From positions 2,232,001 through 2,296,000 of the forward strand of contig JAFLBI010000001.1 of NCBI GenBank assembly GCA_017303835.1: a stretch of 64,000 bases of DNA, read 5' to 3'. How positions within the stretch are numbered: the stretch's first letter is position 1; each line of letters starts with the position of its first letter. The stretch comes from Chitinophagales bacterium (GTDB taxonomy: Bacteria; Bacteroidota; Bacteroidia; Chitinophagales; Chitinophagaceae). This document shows, one piece after another, positions 52,664 through 60,801 of the stretch. A program made the position numbers and the translations under genes. The notes beneath the pieces were generated by a model. The model made no database searches. It had not been told where the DNA came from and worked only from the letters and a program-made list of their open reading frames with translations.

Positions 52664-53992
52664 TTAAGGAAGTCTCAGCACTTTTTTGATCCAAAGATTC
52701 TGGTAAGCGTAATACACATAGTCCATGGTATTTCCGGAACATACATACATCTCCTTTACATCTCCTTTCAACTGGTTGTAAATAGAGAATGCTGTCTGGG
52801 GTGGTGCAGAGCTGTTGATCAAGGGCAGTGCAAACAGCACCTTACACTTAATATTGCTCATGAAGTTTACGGGATCAAAGAAATCCCAGTTCTCATAGAA
52901 GCGCTGCTTATTGATTCCACCTTCGCCGCTGTTGATATAATCATTGAATGCAGAAACCGGCCAAGGCAATACAGGGTTATCCTGATTCATTTCGAACAAA
53001 CCACGCAGATCACCATAAACTGGTCTTACCATGATACAGCATTTTGGTCTTTGATCCAAAGCGCAGGTAATACCTGCCAGCGTACCGCCCTGCCCTTCAC
53101 CATATACCACAACACGATCTGCATCCAGATTCAGTTGATTGGCATATTTATAGATAAAATCAAGACCGCGCAGGCAATCCATATAAATGCCTTTGTAGAT
53201 ATATTTATCTCTGTCGTAGAGATTCAGTGTGTTGAGTGTATTATAATCTGAATAGACTTTGTCTGCGCTATTGCCATGTCCGCGAACATTCAAGCGGAAT
53301 ACCGCTACATCACTTCTGTTAGAATCCGGGCGCTGGTCTTCGTAGTAATCAGGTAATTGATAAATCACCGGAAACTTGCCACCACCTTTTGGAATGGTTA
53401 ACCAGCCACGTACTACCACATCATCTACAGATTGAAACTCTACCTGATATACATTCACATATTTGGTACTGGAGTTACCACGACTGATAACGCGGAAGCG
53501 AGGCTCTTTTCTCAGCATCTCTCTTCTGGCTTCAGACCAAAATTCTTCAAAGTCTTCCGGCTTATTGATATCTGTAAAGATTTTGTCCGGATCTAAACCA
53601 AATACATAACGCAATGTATCTGCTGCATTATTGGTGCTTACTATAATATTGACATCATAAAATCCTGCTGTAAGCTTGGCATAATCCAGATTCAGGTCTG
53701 TTGCAAATGTTTTTCTTGAATCAGTAAAAAAACTAACTGTTTGATTGAACACTGATGCGCCCTTTGCATCAAACACATCAACATGCATGGAACCGCGCTG
53801 CTTAGTATAGGTAGAGTTTTTTAAACGAACATCATAGCCCACTTTATCGTCTTCACGGAAAAGACCATTCTTTTTAAATGGACGGATATCATACTCCAAT
53901 CCTGTTCTGGTACCCGGACCAGAAGGGGGCTGGGCCATTGCATCAGACAACGCCACACAAAACATCCAAACAAACACAATATGCTTCATCAT
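52664..53992 (-). CDS. CE7-like paralogue with lost catalytic triad (pseudo-esterase)
   Basis: From ATG 53992 the product is 442 residues with a signal peptide (HIVFVWMFCVALSDAMA-Q), one Ig-like domain and a CE7-like alpha/beta-hydrolase domain. Much of the fold is kept: DKYIYKGIYMDCLRGLDFIYK matches the paralogues' DKYVYRGLYMDCLRATDFLFK. The nucleophile Ser, however, is Gly (G300 in YGEGQGGTLAG, where active copies have GGSQGG). The acid Asp is Asn (LINSSAPP, where active copies have LLDDLAPP). The catalytic His is gone (SGNTMDYV in place of DLGHEVP). The DNA codes these residues unambiguously and the frame is intact, so this looks like a selected non-enzymatic protein. It precedes the synthase gene by 78 bases. 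Confidence 0.85.
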   Translation of the reverse strand: MMKHIVFVWMFCVALSDAMAQPPSGPGTRTGLEYDIRPFKKNGLFREDDKVGYDVRLKNSTYTKQRGSMHVDVFDAKGASVFNQTVSFFTDSRKTFATDLNLDYAKLTAGFYDVNIIVSTNNAADTLRYVFGLDPDKIFTDINKPEDFEEFWSEARREMLRKEPRFRVISRGNSSTKYVNVYQVEFQSVDDVVVRGWLTIPKGGGKFPVIYQLPDYYEDQRPDSNRSDVAVFRLNVRGHGNSADKVYSDYNTLNTLNLYDRDKYIYKGIYMDCLRGLDFIYKYANQLNLDADRVVVYGEGQGGTLAGITCALDQRPKCCIMVRPVYGDLRGLFEMNQDNPVLPWPVSAFNDYINSGEGGINKQRFYENWDFFDPVNFMSNIKCKVLFALPLINSSAPPQTAFSIYNQLKGDVKEMYVCSGNTMDYVYYAYQNLWIKKVLRLP

Positions 53993-54161
53993 ACGTCCCG
54001 AAATAAGTGATTGCAAAAATATAGTAACCAAAATTGTGCCGTTAAGGTAGTACAGGATGGCATGCTGGCAACGAATTCTAGTTTCTTTTTAAGGATATTT
54101 TGAGCTTTGAAACCCTTGTCTACGTTGAATATCCCTAGTTTAAGGGGGATGCGATAGCAAC

Positions 54162-54190
54162 AAAAAAGCCACGCCGGGAACGGCATGGCT
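54162..54190 (-). terminator. Rho-independent terminator of recA
   Basis: On the minus strand AGCCATGCC pairs with GGCGTGGCT (one G-T wobble) around a 6-base loop and ends in a run of T. It lies 23 bases beyond the recA stop. Confidence 0.85.
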
Positions 54191-54212
54191 GTATTACTAA
54201 CCCATCAAAACT

Positions 54213-55232
54213 TTATTCTTCTGCGGCAACGGCTGGTGCAGTTTGTGTGCTTACCGCTGCGCGGATCTTGCCTTCAATTTCACCAGACAATTCCGGATTA
54301 TCAAGCAATAATTGCTTCACTGCTTCGCGGCCCTGACCTAATTTATTGCCTTCATAACTGAACCAACTACCACTCTTTTGAATGATACTCAGTTCAACAC
54401 CCATATCAATGATTTCACCAACCTTGCTGATACCTTCGCCGAAAACGATATCAAATTCTGCAGCACGGAAAGGAGGTGCTACTTTGTTTTTCACCACTTT
54501 CACTTTTACACGGTTACCTACAGCTGTATCGCCATCTTTAATCTGACTCATTCTTCTGATATCCAAACGCACAGAAGCATAGAACTTCAGCGCATTACCA
54601 CCTGTGGTGGTTTCAGGGTTACCAAACATTACACCAATTTTCTCACGCAACTGGTTGATGAAAATGCAAATTGTATTGGTCTTATTAATTGTTGCAGTCA
54701 GCTTACGCAGGGCCTGGCTCATCAATCGGGCTTGCAAACCCATTTTGCTATCACCCATTTCACCTTCCAGTTCTCCCTTCGGCACCAATGCAGCTACTGA
54801 GTCAATCACCACCACATCCAATGCACCGGAAAGAATCAAACGATCAGCAATTTCCAAAGCCTGCTCACCATAATCAGGTTGAGAGATCAGCAGATTATCT
54901 ACATCCACACCTAATTTCTGCGCATATGCACTATCAAAAGCATGTTCCGCATCAATGATGGCACACATACCACCTTTTTTCTGTGCTTCTGCAATTGCAT
55001 GAATAGCAATAGTTGTTTTACCAGAAGATTCAGGACCATAGATCTCAATGATTCTTCCCTTAGGAAAGCCGCCTACACCAAGCGCAGTGTCTAATCCGAT
55101 AGAACCGGTGGATACAACTTCCATGGCTTGTTCGGCCTTATCACTCATCATCATCACACTACCCTTACCAAAATCTTTGTCAATCTTGTCAATCGTCAGT
55201 TTCAGGGCCTTTAATTTTTCTGCATTACTCAT
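54213..55232 (-). CDS. recA: Recombinase A
   Basis: This 339-residue protein has normal RecA length and landmarks: Walker A in [16 protein letters not shown], the ATP-cap region, Walker [13 protein letters not shown], the L1 loop with [20 protein letters not shown], and L2 with [33 protein letters not shown]. It catalyses strand exchange and activates LexA-type self-cleavage. A terminator follows. A 13-base palindrome lies just upstream of the start and downstream of a TAnnTTTG box (see separate entries). Confidence 0.98.
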   Translation of the reverse strand: MSNAEKLKALKLTIDKIDKDFGKGSVMMMSDKAEQAMEVVSTGSIGLDTALGVGGFPKGRIIEIYGPESSGKTTIAIHAIAEAQKKGGMCAIIDAEHAFDSAYAQKLGVDVDNLLISQPDYGEQALEIADRLILSGALDVVVIDSVAALVPKGELEGEMGDSKMGLQARLMSQALRKLTATINKTNTICIFINQLREKIGVMFGNPETTTGGNALKFYASVRLDIRRMSQIKDGDTAVGNRVKVKVVKNKVAPPFRAAEFDIVFGEGISKVGEIIDMGVELSIIQKSGSWFSYEGNKLGQGREAVKQLLLDNPELSGEIEGKIRAAVSTQTAPAVAAEE

Positions 55233-55262
55233 TTTATTCAGTTTTTATGGGTGTTTTGGGCA

Positions 55263-55275
55263 GTTGCAGTGCAAC
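55263..55275. promoter_or_regulatory. Palindrome GTTGCA-G-TGCAAC upstream of recA, candidate SOS operator
   Basis: The two 6-base arms GTTGCA (55263-55268) and TGCAAC (55270-55275) are perfect reverse complements around one base. They sit 5 bases downstream (in the minus direction) of the TAnnTTTG box at 55281-55288, so they would overlap the recA transcription start, a usual place for a repressor site. The identity of the regulator is inference. Confidence 0.45.
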
Positions 55276-55280
55276 CGGAA

Positions 55281-55288
55281 CAAAATTA
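55281..55288 (-). promoter_or_regulatory. Candidate -7 box (TAnnTTTG) of recA
   Basis: On the minus strand TAATTTTG matches the Bacteroidota -7 element exactly, 48 bases before the recA ATG. I do not see a good -33 TTTG at 17-20 bases, so this stays tentative. Confidence 0.4.
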
Positions 55289-55658
55289 ATACGGGTGTGA
55301 AGTTAGGGTATTTTACTTATCAACACTAATTTTTTTAGTATTTTTTGCTAAACCAGTTGTCAAGCATTTTTCTTGGTTTTGAAGGGATATGATGACGAAA
55401 CAAGACATAATCGGTTGATTTTCAATAACAATTAGTTTAACAGCGCAATGCAAACATATCAGTTGGAAAGTGAGGGGTTGCGCTTACCTGATTCGCGATG
55501 GCACTGCTACATGAAACGATTGCGCGCATAAAAAGCATGGAAGTTTCTTCAAACTAATGATGCACGACCTAAACAATAATGATGCACTCATCAACAGAAT
55601 ATGCGCAGCATCATAGTAAGAAAAAAATTGTCGATTGAGCTTTGCTGAAAACACTATT

Positions 55659-56393
55659 ATGGATATTTCAGCACACTCTACCATTGGATCTGTTGTGAGC
55701 AGGTATTATCAAACAGCATCTGTATTTGAGTCTTTCCATCTTGATTTTTGCTGCGGCGGAAAAAGAACCATCGAAGAAGCCTGTGCCAAAAAGCAATTAG
55801 ATACAATGCCCGTATTAGCAGCTTTGGCAAAAGTGATTGATCAGCCGTTGCAAAATGGTCAGATGCCTTTTCACGAAATGTCTGCGCAGGAACTCATCAG
55901 TTATATTCTCACGAATCACCATTATTATATCAAGGAGCAGGGGCCAGTAATATTGGGCCATCTAGAAAAAGTAGCGATGAAGCATGGTGGTCGCTTTCCT
56001 TATATGCGCGAAACAGCTTTGTTGTTTGATGCATTATTATCTGAGCTATTGGCGCACATGCAGAAAGAAGAAAATGTTTTGTTTCCACTGATCAGAAAAA
56101 TGGCGGTGCTGGAAGAAAGCCATATGGATACAGCTGAGCTGGCTGAAGTGATCACACACCCTATCGCTGTAATGGAAGCAGAACACGATGTAGCGGGCGA
56201 CTATCTTCATCGTATTCATGCGCTTACCAATGGCTTTACCATTCCACCAGATGCTTGTACCACTTTTCGCATCAGTCTGCAAGAGTTACAGACTTTTGAA
56301 TCACGTATGTTTGAACACGTGCACCTAGAGAACAACTTACTATTTCCTATGATGACTAATGCTGCTCAAAGTGCAACTGAAAGCGCTAGCTAA
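55659..56393 (+). CDS. Iron-sulfur cluster repair di-iron protein (RIC/ScdA/YtfE family)
   Basis: From ATG 55659 the product is 244 residues. The N-terminal ScdA_N domain has HLDFCCGGKRTIEEAC, with the CCGG motif. It is followed by a hemerythrin-like four-helix bundle with the iron-ligand His and Glu residues in TNHHYYIKEQ, AHMQKEENVLFPLI, IAVMEAEHDVAGDY and FEHVHLENNLLFPMM. RIC proteins release iron and/or reduce NO to help rebuild damaged Fe-S clusters. They are usually induced by nitrosative or oxidative stress. An upstream TTG at 55635 is in frame but the ATG fits the domain start better. Confidence 0.92.
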   Translation: MDISAHSTIGSVVSRYYQTASVFESFHLDFCCGGKRTIEEACAKKQLDTMPVLAALAKVIDQPLQNGQMPFHEMSAQELISYILTNHHYYIKEQGPVILGHLEKVAMKHGGRFPYMRETALLFDALLSELLAHMQKEENVLFPLIRKMAVLEESHMDTAELAEVITHPIAVMEAEHDVAGDYLHRIHALTNGFTIPPDACTTFRISLQELQTFESRMFEHVHLENNLLFPMMTNAAQSATESAS

Positions 56394-56460
56394 CCACTAA
56401 CATAAAATTTTCGGCATTCCGGATAGATAAAGCTATTTTTAAGTAACCTAAACAACCAAT

Positions 56461-56610
56461 ATGGCGTTCACCCACAACAGCCTGAGCCATTTTATGCGGG
56501 TAGCAGTACAATCAAATTTATCTGGTCAAGAACCAGATCAGTTTTTGTTAGCAGTGGATGCCTTATTCAATCACTTCGATTTAATTCACTTTAGCAACAA
56601 CCCCCAATGA
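56461..56610 (+). CDS. Small ORF (49 aa) overlapping the AHSA1-type gene
   Basis: This 49-codon frame runs MAFTHNSLSHF... to TGA at 56608-56610, and the next gene's ATG (56607-56609) lies within the CAATGA end, a 4-base ATGA overlap typical of translational coupling. The peptide has no signal and no cysteines and contains LLAVDALFNHFDLIHF, plausibly helical. I do not recognise it. The tight coupling is the main argument that it is translated. Confidence 0.45.
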   Translation: MAFTHNSLSHFMRVAVQSNLSGQEPDQFLLAVDALFNHFDLIHFSNNPQ

Positions 56611-57029
56611 CAACACTGATTTCTGTTGAAGTAACTATTAACGCAAACGTTGAGACCGTATGGGAGAAGTTTACAAAGCCCGAACATATTGTACAGTGGA
56701 ATGCGGCATCTCCTGATTGGCATACACCCCGCGCTACAAATGAGCTTATACCAGGCGGTAGATTTACCTACCGCATGGAAGCCAGAGACGGTAGTATGGG
56801 TTTTGATCTTGGTGGCGTGTACGAGGTGGTAATTCCCAACGACCGCTTACGCTATCGTTTAGATGACGGCAGGCTGGTACATGTTTTACTGGTGGCTGAA
56901 GCCAATGAAACCCAGACAAGATTGGTTGAACTTTTCGAAACCGAAACCATGAACCCACCCGAGTTGCAAAAGCAGGGTTGGCAGGCAATTTTGAATAATT
57001 TCAAGCAGTATGTAGAGGGCCATTCTTAG
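56607..57029 (+). CDS. SRPBCC/AHSA1-family protein
   Basis: This 140-residue cytosolic protein of the AHSA1 (activator of Hsp90 ATPase homologue) group has a START-like hydrophobic cavity fold. Its pattern is typical: TINANVETVWEKFTKPEHIVQWNAAS, then GGRFTYRMEARDGSMGFDLGGVYEVV, then TRLVELFETETMNPPELQKQGWQAILNNFKQYVE. Such proteins bind hydrophobic ligands. There is no known partner here. Its start overlaps the 49-residue ORF by 4 bases. Confidence 0.9.
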   Translation: MTTLISVEVTINANVETVWEKFTKPEHIVQWNAASPDWHTPRATNELIPGGRFTYRMEARDGSMGFDLGGVYEVVIPNDRLRYRLDDGRLVHVLLVAEANETQTRLVELFETETMNPPELQKQGWQAILNNFKQYVEGHS

Positions 57030-57123
57030 CAAAACGGGAAAATCGTTCCCATTACGGGAATAAATTTACATGAACGAATTTTGAAACACCCTGATTATCA
57101 GCTTTTTAAAAAATAAAAATCTA

Positions 57124-57139
57124 TTGGCACGGAATTGGC
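57124..57139 (+). promoter_or_regulatory. Sigma-54-like element TTGGCACGGAATTGGC
   Basis: It matches the -24/-12 layout (TGGCACG-N4-TTGC) with one mismatch in the -12 part and the correct GG-to-GC spacing. Alternatively, TTGG here plus TAGTATTG at 57145-57152 (one mismatch to TAnnTTTG, 17-base spacer) would form a vegetative Bacteroidota promoter. Both point in the plus direction into the hairpin-rich region. Confidence 0.4.
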
Positions 57140-57224
57140 GTATATAGTATTGAATCCAATACTGCTGAAAAGCATATCCAATCCAAATCCATGAATCCCG
57201 CAGGGACGCCTGCGCAAAAAATTA

Positions 57225-57254
57225 ACCCCTACCAACGCGTAGGGGTATTTTTTT
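57225..57254 (+). terminator. Rho-independent terminator
   Basis: ACCCCTAC (57225-57232) pairs with GTAGGGGT (57239-57246) and is followed by a run of seven T (57248-57254). It would end the AHSA1 transcript or a short RNA that starts near 57150. Confidence 0.85.
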
Positions 57255-57401
57255 GCCGATTCCTTATCACTAATTGCAGATTCTTTGGAAAGAAGCGGGG
57301 CAATCAGCCAATACTTTAGCAGCTGTATATAGGCAGTAGTCTTACTGCTTTGCATATTGTCTTTTTTTGTTTGTATTCAGCTGCAGCAGGCTGAATGAAC
57401 C

Positions 57402-57434
57402 CCGGAGCGGCTTTTGCCATTCCGGTTTTTTTTT
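57402..57434 (+). terminator. Second terminator-like hairpin on the plus strand
   Basis: CCGGA (57402-57406) pairs with TCCGG (57421-57425) with an inner GGC/GCC stem, followed by nine T. In the minus direction the hairpin has no U-run after it, so it appears to serve plus-strand transcription, although the nearest gene here (57433-59571) is on the minus strand. Confidence 0.6.
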
Positions 57435-59571
57435 ATGATGTTTCGTCCAGCTTATGCAAGCGAAGTAGAATGATACCCATGTTTTGATAAGGTGGTATAT
57501 AATCTTTAAAATATCCTGCTGCTTTAGGATCCTTGGCTAATCTATTACCCAGGTTTTGCCAGAATGGCTTCCAATGCACCCCTGTTCCAAAAAGCATGGC
57601 ATCATTGAACATGCGTAGCAGTGGCTCATTCACCAATTTAGATCCAATTTGTTTTGTAGCGATTACCTGCGCGTCAGGACTACGATAGATCACCTCACTC
57701 AGGTTTTTATGACCGCCACATGAACCAAGTATCGCAAGTCTGGTTGCACTAGTAATTCTGTCAATAGTGTGTTCCACATGATAACTATGTCCACGATGAA
57801 TCAAAATATGTGGTTGCACACCTTGTTGATCTAAGAACCTTCCTAGTGAATCAATGGCCTGAAGATCTTTGCCATCATCGTTGTTCAAAGGCAGATTGGC
57901 ATAAATGATTACAGGAGATCCTGTTAATGATTTCAATGTTACCCACAGCCCATTTTGTTCTTGCTTCCACTGCTTGGTATCTCTGAAGCCACTCATGAAA
58001 TTATCGAAGGAAGATTTTCCATCTTCATCGCCATAAAAAAATACTTGTTGCACTACCTGTTGATTCTTTTGTTCCACCTCCTTTCTGGTTAGATGAAGAT
58101 ATGGCGACAACATTGGCGCATTTCTTCCCGCTTTATCATCAGCTACAGTAGTATAGATTTGTTGTAATAGACCATATACATAGGTGCCGTAGTAATTATT
58201 TGTTCTTCTGCAGTAAGCTTTATTGGTTTTCAATAACCCATCCAGATCATCGGCCAGAGCAGCATTATTCATGATGCCTGGTATGGCTTCTGCAACATCC
58301 ATTGCCTCGCTGAGTTTATAATCAGTACTGCTTTCAATACCTGTAACAAAGCGCTTCAACAACACTTTCGCAGTGTCAGCCGGCATATTGTTTAGTAATG
58401 AGGTGAAGTTGTTGTAATAAACAGTTGTTTGAATAAATTTTCTGAATACGGTATTGTTAACACGATTGAAAAGCTCATGCGCATTTTTCTTCTGATAAAA
58501 TGACATCAGCTTATTGTACGTAAACAAATAACTGGAAGTGTAAAAAGCAGCATCGCCACCAACAATAATGAAATACAAATCTTCAGGTCGTAAACCCTCC
58601 AAACTAAAAAAACGATTCTTGTCAGTCTGCTCATGCAGTTGATTCATCTGACTTACATAGAAGTCTACAGCATACTTACGAACATAATACCGAAGCGCAC
58701 CGGCATAATAAATTTTCCTTCCGGCCACCACTTCGTTACGCAAATACAAAACCTCGTCTACTAGTGCGGCAAAATAAGCAGAAGGTGTCTGACGCAATGC
58801 ATCAATCTTCTCTCGAGTGATTTCTCCACGCAATAGCTTATAAGCAAACGGCAGATAGTTTTTCTTATTCGGCAGTTGTGAGAGCTCTGCAACCATTCTC
58901 ACCAACGGATGCTTGTGCTGCAATAGATATTGCTGTGCTTCTTTTTTTGATGACTGTTCAAACAAGTGTACAATAATCTCCGGGTTTTCATCTGCCACCA
59001 TAAATGCCAGCGTATCTATGTATGGAAACTGCCGGTGTTCAATGGCATAGCTGGCAATTTTATCCGGATCACGTTGTAGTTTTTTGAGCATTGCAATATC
59101 CTTGATCTTAGGATACTGCGGAAAATCACTGAATGCCAAAAGCATCACCTCTGTCTTAGGAATACCAAAACTGGTAAAAAATTGCTGCCAATCACCATCA
59201 TGCAGCAGATTATGCCAAATAAGTGGAAACTTTTTCATCGCATCAGGCACAAGAAAAACTTCATAGCGCTTGGCTTTCAGATCTGCACGAATACGCTTGA
59301 GAAACAAAGCCATGCTTTGAGATGCAACCGCTTTACTTGCATCAGATAAACTGTTGTCCTTTTCCAATACTTGTTGCAAACTGTCAACAGTTAAGCGGGA
59401 AAACCGCAACAAAGCTGGTTTTATATCTGCCTGAATTGAAGACTCCAAGACAAATTTTCTAAAAGCATTCTGTTCTGCTTCAACATTTCCAACACTAGCA
59501 CGATAGCTGTATTGGGCTTGTGCAATCAATGTGCAGATGCATAGGAGCAGGAACAGGAACGATTTTCTCAT
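57433..59571 (-). CDS. Large secreted protein of unknown function with possible clan-CD-like C-terminal domain
   Basis: This 712-residue protein has a signal peptide (FLFLLLCICTLIAQA-Q). Residues 20-500 are helical and may be armadillo/HEAT-like. The C-terminal quarter is an alpha/beta domain: VIIYANLPL, then a strand ending in HRGHSYH (H592, H595), a helix, then a strand ending in LGSCGGHKN (C618). A strand-HG and strand-C order is how caspase-like (clan CD) peptidases and CHAT domains are built. The His-to-Cys distance (23-26 residues) is shorter than usual, so the assignment is tentative. The family is not one I recognise. Confidence 0.7.
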   Translation of the reverse strand: MRKSFLFLLLCICTLIAQAQYSYRASVGNVEAEQNAFRKFVLESSIQADIKPALLRFSRLTVDSLQQVLEKDNSLSDASKAVASQSMALFLKRIRADLKAKRYEVFLVPDAMKKFPLIWHNLLHDGDWQQFFTSFGIPKTEVMLLAFSDFPQYPKIKDIAMLKKLQRDPDKIASYAIEHRQFPYIDTLAFMVADENPEIIVHLFEQSSKKEAQQYLLQHKHPLVRMVAELSQLPNKKNYLPFAYKLLRGEITREKIDALRQTPSAYFAALVDEVLYLRNEVVAGRKIYYAGALRYYVRKYAVDFYVSQMNQLHEQTDKNRFFSLEGLRPEDLYFIIVGGDAAFYTSSYLFTYNKLMSFYQKKNAHELFNRVNNTVFRKFIQTTVYYNNFTSLLNNMPADTAKVLLKRFVTGIESSTDYKLSEAMDVAEAIPGIMNNAALADDLDGLLKTNKAYCRRTNNYYGTYVYGLLQQIYTTVADDKAGRNAPMLSPYLHLTRKEVEQKNQQVVQQVFFYGDEDGKSSFDNFMSGFRDTKQWKQEQNGLWVTLKSLTGSPVIIYANLPLNNDDGKDLQAIDSLGRFLDQQGVQPHILIHRGHSYHVEHTIDRITSATRLAILGSCGGHKNLSEVIYRSPDAQVIATKQIGSKLVNEPLLRMFNDAMLFGTGVHWKPFWQNLGNRLAKDPKAAGYFKDYIPPYQNMGIILLRLHKLDETS

Positions 59572-59660
59572 GATGCAATGTTTCTAGTAAAATACACAAT
59601 ATTTTACACAAAAGGCTTAACCACATGATTGTGTGATTGCCCGCGTAAATGAATCTGGTT

Positions 59661-59667
59661 TACTTTG
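59661..59667 (+). promoter_or_regulatory. Candidate -7 box (TACTTTG) of the acyltransferase gene
   Basis: TACTTTG lies 14 bases before the ATG at 59682, like the one before mnmH. A TTG about 21 bases upstream could be the -33 part. Confidence 0.3.
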
Positions 59668-59681
59668 TATAAACTAACGGC

Positions 59682-60791
59682 ATGCAAACATTCACAGGAA
59701 CAAAATTCAGGTTCTATGCTTTTCTCAGCATGCTCTTATTGGTTTTTGTACATGGGTATAATTTGCAAAACACCTATCTACAACCCTTTACAATTGTTGA
59801 AGAACCACTTCGCCTAACCACATTTACCGAGTATTTTCTTGCAAATGGCTTGTTTCGGTTTCGAATTCCCATGCTGTTTGTCATTTCCGGATACCTGTTT
59901 GCCATGCATGATCATACACCCTGGAAACAACGAATGGGTAAACGTCTTAGAACATTAGGACTGCCTTATTTAATCTGGAGTGCAGTGGGTATGCTCATTA
60001 CCTTAATATGGCAATACTTCCCATTTACTATGCAGTTTGTGCAACAAGCACAATTAGACCAGTTGGGCAATAACAGTCCTTACTGGGAGATGAACTGGAA
60101 GCAGTTATTGGAAAGATGGACACTAGCACCCATTGCATTCCAACTCTGGTTTATCCGTGTACTGCTGATCTATAATGCCCTATATCCTTTCCTGAAATGG
60201 GTAACACGAAAAGGTGCATTGATCTGGTTTTTGATCATCGGCTTTTTTTGGTTGGTTACCGCGAATGTCTATTTTCTGGAAGCTGAAGGCCTGTTCTTTT
60301 TCAGCCTTGGCATTTGGCTGCAAAAGAAACACAACTGGGTAGAAGTAAAACCCAAATGGATTTACCCGCCTGCGGTTTGGGTGGTGTTTATAGGAAGCAC
60401 CATCGCCAAAAGCGTCATAGCCTTCAAATTGTCTGGCATGTCCGAAAGTAGTTTTTGGATACTGTCAGTACTGCATAAGACATCTGTGTTAACGGGGCTG
60501 ATAGCAGTTTGGTATGGACTGGATAATTGGGTGCGCTGGTTTCAGCAACAACCCTGGCTGGTTTGGATGAGTGGTTTCTCTTTCATCATTTACGCACTAC
60601 ACAATCCGTTGGTAAATTACCTGATGCGGATGAGTACACAGTTTACCCAATCTTTTGCCTATCACAGACTGTTTAACTTTCTGGTTGTGCCTACCATTGT
60701 AATACTCATTTGTGTTGCAGTAGGTGCGATTTTCAGAAACTTACTACCTAAGTGGTATGCCGTCTCTACCGGCGACCGCGGATTACAATAA
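59682..60791 (+). CDS. Acyltransferase-3 family membrane protein
   Basis: This 369-residue protein has about ten transmembrane segments. Family elements are visible: FLSMLLLVFVHGYN (the His), FRFRIPMLFVISGYLFAMHDH, KRLRTLGLPYLIW, and a late FSFIIYALHNPLVNYL. It is of the OafA/WecH type, which adds acyl groups such as acetyl or succinyl to surface sugars. It differs from the acyltransferase at 45 kb and is not in the polysaccharide locus. The CPBP-like gene begins 10 bases after its stop. Confidence 0.88.
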   Translation: MQTFTGTKFRFYAFLSMLLLVFVHGYNLQNTYLQPFTIVEEPLRLTTFTEYFLANGLFRFRIPMLFVISGYLFAMHDHTPWKQRMGKRLRTLGLPYLIWSAVGMLITLIWQYFPFTMQFVQQAQLDQLGNNSPYWEMNWKQLLERWTLAPIAFQLWFIRVLLIYNALYPFLKWVTRKGALIWFLIIGFFWLVTANVYFLEAEGLFFFSLGIWLQKKHNWVEVKPKWIYPPAVWVVFIGSTIAKSVIAFKLSGMSESSFWILSVLHKTSVLTGLIAVWYGLDNWVRWFQQQPWLVWMSGFSFIIYALHNPLVNYLMRMSTQFTQSFAYHRLFNFLVVPTIVILICVAVGAIFRNLLPKWYAVSTGDRGLQ

Positions 60792-60801
60792 ACTTGCAAC
60801 C

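Larger units (their letters stand above)
55233..55658. other. Divergent intergenic region between recA and the RIC gene
   Basis: About 425 AT-rich bases carry the divergent promoters. Near recA there is a -7-like box and a palindrome. Nearer the RIC gene I see no clear regulator site. A 27-codon frame at 55448-55531 is not supported as a gene. No RNA gene was recognised. Confidence 0.6.
57030..57432. other. Hairpin-rich intergenic region, candidate structured RNA on the plus strand
   Basis: About 400 bases hold at least six short hairpins: 57146-57163, 57199-57214, 57225-57246, 57333-57348, 57375-57396 and 57402-57425. Two of them (57225 and 57402) are followed by T-runs in the plus direction. 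A promoter-like element precedes the first hairpin. Not all of this is explained by ending the AHSA1 gene. There is no strong coding frame. Confidence 0.5.

Noticed and set aside
54378-54958. Several frames antisense to recA and similar long shadow frames opposite other genes
   Set aside because: They follow from codon structure of the real genes and have no signal, motif or sensible composition.
55415-55430. FNR/CRP-like inverted repeat TTGA-TTT-TCAA before the RIC gene
   Set aside because: The spacing and arms do not match the usual TTGAT-N4-ATCAA, and such AT-rich repeats arise by chance.
55448-55531. 27-codon frame upstream of the RIC gene
   Set aside because: It is too short, with no overlap or ribosome site to support it.
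57191-57319. 42-codon plus-strand frame inside the hairpin-rich region
   Set aside because: It runs through a terminator hairpin and its composition looks random; the RNA-structure reading is simpler.
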